Positions 1 to 4,792 of a stretch of DNA of 7,091 nt are shown piece by piece. A program made the translations under genes and the position numbers. Every line of letters begins with the position of its first letter. Positions within the stretch are counted from its first letter, which is position 1. The notes under the pieces were generated by a model. It was not told the DNA's origin. It searched no databases and saw only the letters and a list, made by a program, of their open reading frames with translations. The stretch spans positions 1 through 7,091 of the forward strand of contig JAILIJ010000235.1 in NCBI GenBank assembly GCA_024695315.1. Direction: 5' to 3'. This DNA is from Bacteroidaceae bacterium. Lineage in GTDB: Bacteria; Bacteroidota; Bacteroidia; Bacteroidales; Bacteroidaceae.

Positions 1-579
1 AATATCTCATGGGTTGATGAGGAACGGGATACGTCATGTTGGTTAGGTAATCCACTTCAGCGTGAGGCCTTTAATAAACTCTATTCTGTGGCAGAGCGAG
101 TTATGATATGCGCCGACCGTAGAATTAAGCAGGATTGGGACTATCTCCAGGCTTCAAATAATTTGAGATTCATGTGTACGAAGGCTGGATATGGTAATTT
201 TGATCGTGGTATATATGATGGGCCTTATGATGCATTCACAAACTATATGAATGTGCTTGGAGACTTCGTTACACGTGTTAATAATTTGTATGGTGGCGCA
301 GAAAATGAAGAGGTGAATTCTCTTATTACTACTATACAAAATCAGGATGACGAACTTGCTGCAAAAGATAAGGAGATTGAAAAGTTACAGAAACTCCTTG
401 CAAAGTATAATCCTGTTGAAGAGCCAAAGCCAGCAGCTGTATCTGTTGCTGATACAACACCGGAAAAGAAGACTGCGACAAAGAAGTCCACAACTTCAAA
501 ATCATCGGCTAAACCAAAGTCTGCACTTGGTGCTGCCGGAAAGAAAACTCCGGTTAAGAAGACGGCTTCAAAGAAATAA
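1..579 (+). CDS. Glycoside hydrolase family 57 alpha-amylase-like enzyme, C-terminal part (5' end outside window)
   Basis: The reading frame is open from base 1 to the TAA at 577-579, giving 192 visible residues; the start lies upstream. The GTG at 88 is internal and not a start. The first ~100 residues (ISWVDEERD, WLGN, LYSVAERV, RRIKQDWDYLQAS, then YDAFTNYMNVLGDF) match what I recall of the C-terminal helical region of Bacteroidetes GH57 alpha-amylases, which act on starch- or glycogen-like alpha-glucans. The catalytic barrel is not in the window, so activity cannot be judged. Residues ~103-137 are heptad-like and charged, a probable coiled coil. Residues ~138-192 are low complexity, rich in Lys, Thr, Ala, Ser and Pro, with 14 lysines. 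No signal peptide can be assessed. In related genomes this gene usually sits with glycogen synthase or glycosyltransferase genes, which would lie upstream. Family call from memory of homologues; the tail is directly visible. Confidence 0.8.
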   Translation, partial: NISWVDEERDTSCWLGNPLQREAFNKLYSVAERVMICADRRIKQDWDYLQASNNLRFMCTKAGYGNFDRGIYDGPYDAFTNYMNVLGDFVTRVNNLYGGAENEEVNSLITTIQNQDDELAAKDKEIEKLQKLLAKYNPVEEPKPAAVSVADTTPEKKTATKKSTTSKSSAKPKSALGAAGKKTPVKKTASKK

Positions 580-602
580 AAAGATTATAATAGAATAATA
601 TT

Positions 603-653
603 TAAAGGGGATGTTTCAGGTGTCTTTATTAGGCTGACGATACATCCCCTTTT
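603..653 (+). terminator. Hairpin terminator of the GH57 gene
   Basis: A perfect 12-bp stem (603-614, TAAAGGGGATGT, with 642-653) encloses a 27-base loop, starting 23 bases after the GH57 stop. The 3' arm ends in CCCCTTTTA, so the uridine run is short. It is placed as a transcript end for the gene. The large loop and short T run make it a weaker intrinsic terminator than those at 983 and 3257. Confidence 0.65.
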
Positions 654-791
654 ATATGATATCCCTATTTTGAATAGGTGTAGAAAAAAGTAGTAAAATG
701 AATATAAGGCAGAATGTTTATACTATCTTATCATGCGCTGACACTTTAAGAGTTAAACTTTCTTAAATCTTTAGTTGAATGATGTCGAGAA

Positions 792-823
792 TTTGCAAAT
801 TGCTGCAAAATATATTATATTTG
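792..823 (+). promoter_or_regulatory. Bacteroidetes-type promoter with no protein gene downstream
   Basis: TTTG at 792-795 and TATATTTG at 816-823 are separated by exactly 20 bases, fitting the Bacteroidetes primary sigma consensus (-33 TTTG, 19-21 bases, -7 TAnnTTTG). It is the only promoter in the window where both boxes match fully. Expected transcription start is near 829-831. The -33 box lies inside a perfect 10-base palindrome (ATTTGCAAAT, 791-800), and GCAAA (805-809) and TTTGC (820-824) form a second dyad over the -7 box, so a dimeric regulator could bind here. The boxes are seen; activity and regulation are inferred. Confidence 0.7.
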
Positions 824-829
824 CTTATT

Positions 830-1016
830 CATCTGACGACAAAGCGTGACGTCTGATTTCCTCAAGAGATGGAGAGATGTTTTTTATATTGAAAATTTGA
901 TTTCCATCACAAGAAGAAATAAGTAATTGATACGAAGGAATTACGAAGGTAATACGAACCGTTGTCGAAGGAAATGGGGTAGAAAAGTATGTTCTCTTGA
1001 ACCTACTTTTTTTGTT
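830..1016 (+). ncRNA. Candidate structured small RNA, ~190 nt
   Basis: A good promoter (792-823) and a strong intrinsic terminator (983-1020) bracket a stretch with no credible protein frame, which is the usual signature of an independent small RNA gene. Visible structure in order: hairpin 1 at 831-857 (ATC/GAT, GACG/CGTC and CA/TG helices broken by T-T and A-A mismatches, loop AAGCG); hairpin 2 at 868-908 (GATGGAGA 868-875 pairs with TTTCCATC 901-908 with one G-U, with an inner TTTT/AAAA helix); a probably single-stranded stretch 909-980 carrying four ACGAAGG-like repeats; then the terminator hairpin. It does not fold as one long rod like 6S RNA, and I see no tRNA-like end as in tmRNA. I do not recognise the family. 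A trans-acting antisense regulator or a protein-binding RNA are possibilities. The exact 5' end is estimated from the promoter. Confidence 0.5.
931..972 (+). repeat. Short tandem repeat, ACGAAGG-type units, in the candidate small RNA
   Basis: Units start at 931 (TACGAAGGAAT), 942 (TACGAAGGTAA), 953 (TACGAACCGTTG) and 965 (TCGAAGGAAATG), so the period is 11, 11 and 12 bases. Two copies share TACGAAGG exactly; the third departs after ACGAA and the fourth lacks the leading TA. The core GAAGGA resembles a Shine-Dalgarno sequence. Repetition of an unpaired purine-rich motif fits multiple binding sites for a protein or for antisense pairing, but four imperfect units could also be a relic of slippage. 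Confidence 0.6.
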
Positions 1017-1020
1017 TTTT
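983..1020 (+). terminator. Strong intrinsic terminator, plus strand
   Basis: A 12-base arm (AAAAGTATGTTC, 983-994) pairs with 999-1010 through 11 pairs with one T-C mismatch, closed by the tetraloop TCTT. The stem runs into a T-rich tract to 1020 (ten more bases, nine of them T). This is the best intrinsic terminator in the window on this strand. Read on the minus strand it is followed only by TTTT, so it could partly stop transcripts running out of the sugar kinase gene, but its orientation favours plus-strand termination. Confidence 0.8.
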
Positions 1021-1122
1021 ACGATAAGTAGACAAAAATGGAGTTTATTTTTACGTTTTATCTACGTTTCTTTTACTTATTTTTTTGTATGCTGCTTGGT
1101 GTGCTTACGATATACAAACTTT

Positions 1123-1962
1123 TTATTTGTGATATTCGTATAAACCTTCCAACGGAGTTTGAACTATTGTTCCAATATTATATCCGAGCGATTCTGCGGC
1201 TTCAGTAAGCTCTTGCTCGTAGATTTTGGCTATGCTACCAACGAAATTGATAGTACGTAGGGTAGGGTTCAAATCGTTATAAGCATATATATTTCTTATG
1301 AAGAACTGTTGGAAACAGTCTATAAGCAAAGCGTGAATACTTGGCTCCTCGCGATGTCTAGCACAAAAAGGAGATAGGCTTGCAAGAAACCTATTTGGCA
1401 TAGGCTCACGATAGACTTTTTGTATTATTGTGGCAGCCGTTTCGTGTGTCTCTTCCAGAAACATTTTTTTTACATTATCGGTCAGTTGATCTTTCAAACA
1501 ATCGCCAACTAAGCGTTTTCCTATATATCCTCCGCTTCCTTCGTCACCAAGAATGAAACCAAGAGGCGAAACATTTTTTATAATGTTTTCTCCATCATAA
1601 AAACAAGAATTTGCTCCGGTACCAAGAATCCCTACAATTCCAGTTTCGTGCTTACAAAGAGAACGAGCAGCACCAAGCATATCACTCCCTATGTAGATTC
1701 GTGCTTCGTGTATTAGGCTGCGAATGGCCGCTTGAACGATTGGGCTTTTCTCAGGTGTGCAACCAGCTCCATAGAAAAAGACTTCCTCAATGATGCTGTT
1801 TTCAGGAAGTGCATGTTGCAGTTCTTGATGAAGAATGTCAGCAATCTGTTGCTCAGATTGTTGATATGGATTGATTCCTTGAGTGATTATTACTTTATGG
1901 TTGTTGGCATCGAAAAGACACCATGCAGTTTTTGTGGATCCGCTATCGGCAATAAGTTTCAT
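1123..1962 (-). CDS. BadF/BadG/BcrA/BcrD-family sugar kinase (N-acetylglucosamine-kinase-like)
   Basis: Encodes 279 residues of the ASKHA (actin/hexokinase-fold) superfamily. Seen: phosphate-1 motif DSGSTKT at residues 6-12, phosphate-2 region ILGTGANS at 112-119, the family-typical GDEGSGGYIG at 139-148, and an adenosine-site GSIA at 242-245. Length is normal for Bacteroidetes members, often annotated as N-acetylglucosamine kinase; the likely reaction is ATP-dependent phosphorylation of an amino sugar in the cytoplasm. Substrate is not decided by the sequence, and some family members are activators or glucosamine kinases. I chose the ATG at 1962 because the motif-bearing MKLIADSG begins there; the frame opens six codons earlier at a TTG that lacks family similarity. 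The gene stands alone, divergent from manC and convergent with the GH57 gene and the candidate small RNA. Confidence 0.85.
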   Translation of the reverse strand: MKLIADSGSTKTAWCLFDANNHKVIITQGINPYQQSEQQIADILHQELQHALPENSIIEEVFFYGAGCTPEKSPIVQAAIRSLIHEARIYIGSDMLGAARSLCKHETGIVGILGTGANSCFYDGENIIKNVSPLGFILGDEGSGGYIGKRLVGDCLKDQLTDNVKKMFLEETHETAATIIQKVYREPMPNRFLASLSPFCARHREEPSIHALLIDCFQQFFIRNIYAYNDLNPTLRTINFVGSIAKIYEQELTEAAESLGYNIGTIVQTPLEGLYEYHK

Positions 1963-1982
1963 ACATTTTCGGTTTATCAATG

Positions 1983-1990
1983 CAAAAATA
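1983..1990 (-). promoter_or_regulatory. Probable -7 box of the sugar kinase gene
   Basis: On the minus strand this reads TATTTTTG, matching TAnnTTTG, 20 bases upstream of the chosen ATG at 1962. It implies a leader of only about 14 bases. No clear TTTG lies 19-21 bases further upstream, so the call rests on the -7 box and position. Confidence 0.45.
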
Positions 1991-2065
1991 AGAATTTATA
2001 ATTGCTTTCGTTATAAATATTAACGATTTTTTAGATTCTGTATAATATAATAATAAAAAAGTCTT

Positions 2066-2073
2066 TATATTTG
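2066..2073 (+). promoter_or_regulatory. Probable -7 box of manC
   Basis: TATATTTG matches the Bacteroidetes -7 consensus and lies 39 bases upstream of the manC ATG, giving a leader of roughly 33 bases. A -33 box at the usual spacing is not evident; the nearest candidate, TTCTG at 2036-2040, is 25 bases away. The 2041-2060 stretch is an AT-rich TAATA run. Confidence 0.5.
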
Positions 2074-2112
2074 CATTGTTAAAAAGCGTATTAAAGTTTA
2101 CGATTAGGTTTT

Positions 2113-3177
2113 ATGAGTAAAGCAGATAATAATCTTGTTATTATGGCTGGTGGCGTGGGAAGCCGCTTTTGGCCAATGAGTACTCCAGAGTGTCCAAAAC
2201 AGTTTATTGATGTTTTTGGTACCGGACGTACATTCATCCAAATGACATACGATAGATTTAAGGGAGTTGTTTCCCCTGAAAATGTATGGGTTGTAACTAG
2301 TGCTAAGTATGCAGACTTGGTTAAGCAACAGTTACCAGATATTCCTGTTGAAAATATCCTTTTAGAGCCTTGTCGTCGTAATACGGCTCCTTGCATAGCT
2401 TATGTTAGTTGGAGAATCAAAACTAAGAATCCTAATGCAAATCTTGTCATAACACCAAGCGACCATTTGGTTACGGATGTGGTAGAGTTTCAGCGTGTCA
2501 TCAATTCTGCGTTAAAATTTACAGCAGAGACTGATGCTATTGTTACACTTGGTATGCATCCAACGCGTCCAGAGACAGGATATGGATATATTCAGGCTGA
2601 CCTTCAGGAGCCTTCACTTGTAAATAAGGAAATATTCCGAGTTGATTCTTTCCGTGAAAAGCCTGATCTCGCTACTGCTACAGAGTATGTGAGAAAGAGT
2701 GAATTTTTCTGGAATTCCGGTATTTTTATTTGGAGTGTAAAGACTATTGTGAATGCTATGCGAGTATATCAGCCAGAGCTTGCTGCTATATTTGAAAATA
2801 TGGTTCCTGTATATGGAACAGCAAAAGAGCAAGAAACAATTAATGAGGAATTCCCTAAGTGTGAGAATATATCTATTGACTATGCTGTTATGGAGAAGGC
2901 TGACGAGATATTCGTATTCCCTGCTGACTTTGGTTGGAGTGATGTCGGAACATGGGGGTCGCTTCATACTATCGCACCAACAGATGCAGATGGCAATAAT
3001 GCTATAGGACAGAATATCCATTTTTATGAGTCAAAGAATTGTGTTGTTCATACAACAGAAGAGCGTAAGGTTATTATTCAAGGTCTTGAAAACTATATTG
3101 TAGCTGAAAAAGATAACACCTTGCTTATATGTAAACTTGAGGAGGAACAGCGCATAAAGCAGTTCTCGGCCGAGTAA
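2113..3177 (+). CDS. manC: Mannose-1-phosphate guanylyltransferase
   Basis: A 354-residue cytoplasmic nucleotidyltransferase making GDP-mannose from GTP and mannose 1-phosphate, the donor for mannosylated and (via GDP-fucose) fucosylated surface glycans. Seen in order: the nucleotide-binding loop AGGVGSRFWPMS (12-23) with K29 in CPKQF; EPCRRNTAP (85-93); TPSDH (114-118), whose Asp is the expected metal ligand; GYGYI (156-160); FREKP (180-184), the sugar-phosphate signature usually written FVEKP; NSGIF (201-205); and GWSDVGTW (274-281). The C-terminus ends shortly after a short left-handed-helix-like region, so this is the single-function short form without the phosphomannose isomerase cupin of ~470-residue bifunctional enzymes. 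The ATG at 2113 is preceded by a suitable promoter box. No phosphomannomutase is adjacent; it is a single-gene transcript. Confidence 0.93.
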   Translation: MSKADNNLVIMAGGVGSRFWPMSTPECPKQFIDVFGTGRTFIQMTYDRFKGVVSPENVWVVTSAKYADLVKQQLPDIPVENILLEPCRRNTAPCIAYVSWRIKTKNPNANLVITPSDHLVTDVVEFQRVINSALKFTAETDAIVTLGMHPTRPETGYGYIQADLQEPSLVNKEIFRVDSFREKPDLATATEYVRKSEFFWNSGIFIWSVKTIVNAMRVYQPELAAIFENMVPVYGTAKEQETINEEFPKCENISIDYAVMEKADEIFVFPADFGWSDVGTWGSLHTIAPTDADGNNAIGQNIHFYESKNCVVHTTEERKVIIQGLENYIVAEKDNTLLICKLEEEQRIKQFSAE

Positions 3178-3256
3178 GAATTTGCTTAAGCAAATAATGA
3201 TATCGTATCCTAGTATGCAGATTTAATCTGATTATATATGTGAATAGGGCGTAAAT

Positions 3257-3299
3257 ATGGGCACTTCTTTGTATTGCAAATGAAGTGCTCATTTTTTTT
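3257..3299 (+). terminator. Intrinsic terminator of manC
   Basis: ATGGGCACTTC (3257-3267) pairs with GAAGTGCTCAT (3282-3292) over 11 bp with one G-U pair. The loop can close further through TTTG/CAAA (3268-3271 with 3277-3280). Eight T residues follow (3292-3299). It lies 79 bases after the manC stop. Confidence 0.85.
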
Positions 3300-3376
3300 A
3301 TGATTTCCGTCTGATGGGAAGAATATTATTATTTGTGATTTTCTATATTTGAATTGTATGGAGAAACAGGTGAGGG

Positions 3377-3415
3377 AATAGAAAAAGGGAAGGCTTCTCC
3401 ACGGAACCTTCCCTT
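3377..3415 (-). terminator. Terminator of rpsP, possibly bidirectional
   Basis: A 9-bp stem (3385-3393, AAGGGAAGG on the plus strand, with 3407-3415) can be lengthened by an inner TTC/GAA helix. On the minus strand it is followed by a T-rich run to about 3377, as expected 60 bases after the rpsP stop. Plus-strand reading gives TTGTTTTG, so it may also back up manC termination. Confidence 0.8.
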
Positions 3416-3476
3416 GTTTTGTGTATCTTGTAAGAGTGAGGAATGGACCTCAATGTTACATTCTACAATTTTCTGA

Positions 3477-4022
3477 TTAAGCTTCTGCTGGAGCCTCCTC
3501 AGTTGTTTCTGCAGCAGCTTCAGCGTTTGCAGCAGCCTCAGCCTCAGCCTTAGCAGCAGCTGCAGCAGCCTTTTTCTCTGCAACCTTAGCAGCAACAGCT
3601 TCGTTAGTCTTCTTCTCAGCCTCAAGACGAGCAGCAGCGTCAGCCTTCTTGTCAGCAGCCTTCTTGTTTTCGAAAGCAGTAGCCTTAGCAGCCTTTTCTG
3701 ACTTCCAAGCGTTGAACTTCTCCTCAGCCTTAGCCTCGTCGAATGCACCCTTCTTTACACCACCGAGGAGGTGCTTCTTAAGGTATACACCCTCGTCAGA
3801 GAGAATGTTACGAACTGTGTCTGTTGGCTGTGCACCTACCATAACCCAGTAGAGAGCACGTTCAAAGTTCAAATCAACTGTAGCAGGATTAGTGTTTGGA
3901 TTGTATGTACCAATCTTCTCAGTAAAGCGACCATCACGTGGTGCATCTGCGTTTGCGATCACGATAGAGTAGAAAGCGTAGTTCTTACGACCGTGACGCT
4001 GCAATCTAATTTTAGTTGCCAT
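3477..4022 (-). CDS. rpsP: 30S ribosomal protein S16 with long C-terminal extension
   Basis: 181 residues; a small-subunit protein that binds 16S rRNA and helps assemble the 30S body. The core (residues 1-85) is typical: MATKIRLQRHGRKNYAFYSIV, then DGRFTEKIGTYNP (30-42), the ERALYWV helix (54-60), GAQPTDTVRNIL (63-74) and GVYLKKHL (78-85). E. coli S16 is about 82 residues, so the rest (86-181) is an extension: charged helix-like to ~150, then almost pure Ala/Lys/Glu, ending TTEEAPAEA. Long S16 tails are known to me from Bacteroidetes. The coding DNA of the tail is GC-richer and dominated by Ala codons. ATG at 4022 is the universal S16 start. It is monocistronic here, unlike the rpsP-rimM-trmD operon of Proteobacteria, with its own promoter and terminator. 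Confidence 0.97.
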   Translation of the reverse strand: MATKIRLQRHGRKNYAFYSIVIANADAPRDGRFTEKIGTYNPNTNPATVDLNFERALYWVMVGAQPTDTVRNILSDEGVYLKKHLLGGVKKGAFDEAKAEEKFNAWKSEKAAKATAFENKKAADKKADAAARLEAEKKTNEAVAAKVAEKKAAAAAAKAEAEAAANAEAAAETTEEAPAEA

Positions 4023-4086
4023 TAAAAAATAGTAATTATTAGTTGTTAATAATGATTTGAAATGTCGCTAACCCGTAACGACTGTG

Positions 4087-4094
4087 CAAAGGTA
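4087..4094 (-). promoter_or_regulatory. rpsP promoter -7 box
   Basis: On the minus strand this reads TACCTTTG, an exact TAnnTTTG match, as often seen before ribosomal genes in Bacteroidetes. Expected start is near 4080, leaving a leader of about 58 bases. That leader contains an AT-only hairpin (4035-4041 with 4047-4053) close to the ATG. A good -33 box is not visible in the T-rich stretch upstream. Leader autoregulation is possible but nothing here proves it. Confidence 0.6.
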
Positions 4095-4189
4095 CGTCTT
4101 TTTTTACAAAAAAGAGTTGTAAAATCAAAACTTTTATTTCAAATATCATTTTTTTGTCTACAGATTACAACCATTACATTTATTTGTTA

Positions 4190-4197
4190 TACATTTG
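4190..4197 (+). promoter_or_regulatory. Probable promoter -7 box of the rseC-rnf unit
   Basis: TACATTTG matches TAnnTTTG and predicts a start near 4204, about 34 bases before the ATG at 4238. A TTTG at the standard spacing is lacking. The box lies within the upstream extension of the rseC frame, which argues against the earlier TTG (4154) and ATG (4199) as starts. It would drive rseC and probably the rnf genes. Confidence 0.5.
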
Positions 4198-4237
4198 CAT
4201 GTCATTTGCAACATGGACATTGCAAAACGAGTACGTA

Positions 4238-4657
4238 ATGAAAGGTAATATTGAGCATAGGGGAGTTATAGAAAGTATTAACGACAGTCGTATTAGGGTT
4301 CATATTGTACAGGCATCAGCATGCGGTTCATGCAAAGCCAAGTCTTTGTGTACTTCTTCTGAGAGTAAGGATCAGTATATAGATGTGTATGATAAAATGC
4401 CTGAAAGGTGGTCTGTTGGTGATACTGTAAACGTATGTGGCTCTCTTTCTATGGGTAAGAAAGCTGTGAGGTTAGCATTTGGTATGCCAGTGTTGCTAAT
4501 TATCTTAACTCTGTTGGTAGCTAAGCTTTTGTTGAATCTTAATGACGGATTGTCTATCCTATTTATAGTTGTGGTTCTTGGAGCTTATTTTGCCTTGATG
4601 TATGCCTTGCGCGAAAAGATGGAAAAGACGTTTGTGATGTGGATTGAAAAAGTATAA
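4238..4657 (+). CDS. rseC: RseC/MucC-family membrane protein, Rnf-associated
   Basis: 139 residues from the ATG at 4238; family similarity (KGNIEHRGVIESI) begins there, and upstream in-frame starts overlap the promoter box. The N-terminal cytoplasmic part carries the RseC Cys cluster C-x2-C-x5-C (C29, C32, C38), with another Cys at 67. Two hydrophobic helices follow (about 81-99 and 105-123), then a short basic tail. In E. coli RseC sits in the rpoE operon and, with the Rsx (Rnf) complex, helps keep SoxR reduced. In Bacteroidetes it commonly precedes rnfB. The cluster may bind iron-sulfur or act in redox; that is inference. The family is well supported, the precise role here is not. The next gene, rnfB, begins 135 bases downstream, with no terminator between. 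Confidence 0.9.
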   Translation: MKGNIEHRGVIESINDSRIRVHIVQASACGSCKAKSLCTSSESKDQYIDVYDKMPERWSVGDTVNVCGSLSMGKKAVRLAFGMPVLLIILTLLVAKLLLNLNDGLSILFIVVVLGAYFALMYALREKMEKTFVMWIEKV

Positions 4658-4792
4658 TCCAGGTTAGAATGATGAATATAAGATTTTTGCCGTGAAATGA
4701 TCTGAAAACACAGAACATGTTGGTATAGCAAATAGTAGATTACGAGACAATAATAATTGTGTAAAACATTATAAAAATTAAATAAAAAGCTT
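4658..4792 (+). other. 135-base spacer between rseC and rnfB
   Basis: AT-rich, with no protein frame, no clear terminator hairpin and no full TAnnTTTG box that I can find on the plus strand. Co-transcription of rseC and rnfB is therefore likely, but the spacer is longer than usual inside an operon and could hide a degenerate promoter. Confidence 0.4.

Larger units (their letters stand above)
580..1122. other. 543-base region without a protein gene, between convergent genes
   Basis: No open frame here looks like a protein. After the GH57 terminator there is a small hairpin (CCTATT 664-669 with AATAGG 673-678, loop TTG), then ~110 AT-rich bases in which I see nothing. From 791 the region becomes organised: a promoter, two hairpins, a short direct repeat and a strong terminator, all on the plus strand (see separate entries). 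Bases 1021-1122 are AT-rich and hold one more weak stem, TTTGTAT 1084-1090 with ATACAAA 1112-1118. Reading plus, that stem is followed by CTTTTTATTT. It lies just past the end of the sugar kinase gene and might assist termination. Confidence 0.7.

Noticed and set aside
782..856. 24-codon plus-strand frame starting MSRICKLLQN
   Set aside because: The promoter -7 box lies inside it, so the main transcript would start within the frame; no ribosome-binding context and no recognisable peptide.
931..972. Possible CRISPR-like array
   Set aside because: Units are only 11-12 bases with no spacers, so this is a short tandem repeat and not a CRISPR array.
830..1016. 6S RNA or tmRNA identity for the candidate small RNA
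   Set aside because: Length would suit 6S, but the ends do not pair and there is no single rod with a central bubble; no tRNA-like CCA end or tag frame for tmRNA.
2614..3021. Minus-strand 135-residue frame
   Set aside because: Antisense to manC within its conserved motifs; no family resemblance.
3344..3351. TATATTTG, a -7-like box on the plus strand
   Set aside because: No TTTG at the right spacing, and it would lead straight into the rpsP terminator hairpin about 60 bases on; AT-rich chance match is likely.
3329..3748. Minus-strand 139-residue frame rich in Leu and Arg
   Set aside because: It is the shifted frame of the Ala-rich S16 tail (GCN repeats read out of phase), not a gene.
4154..4237. 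N-terminal extension of rseC from TTG 4154 or ATG 4199
   Set aside because: Family similarity begins at the ATG at 4238 and the extension overlaps the TACATTTG promoter box.
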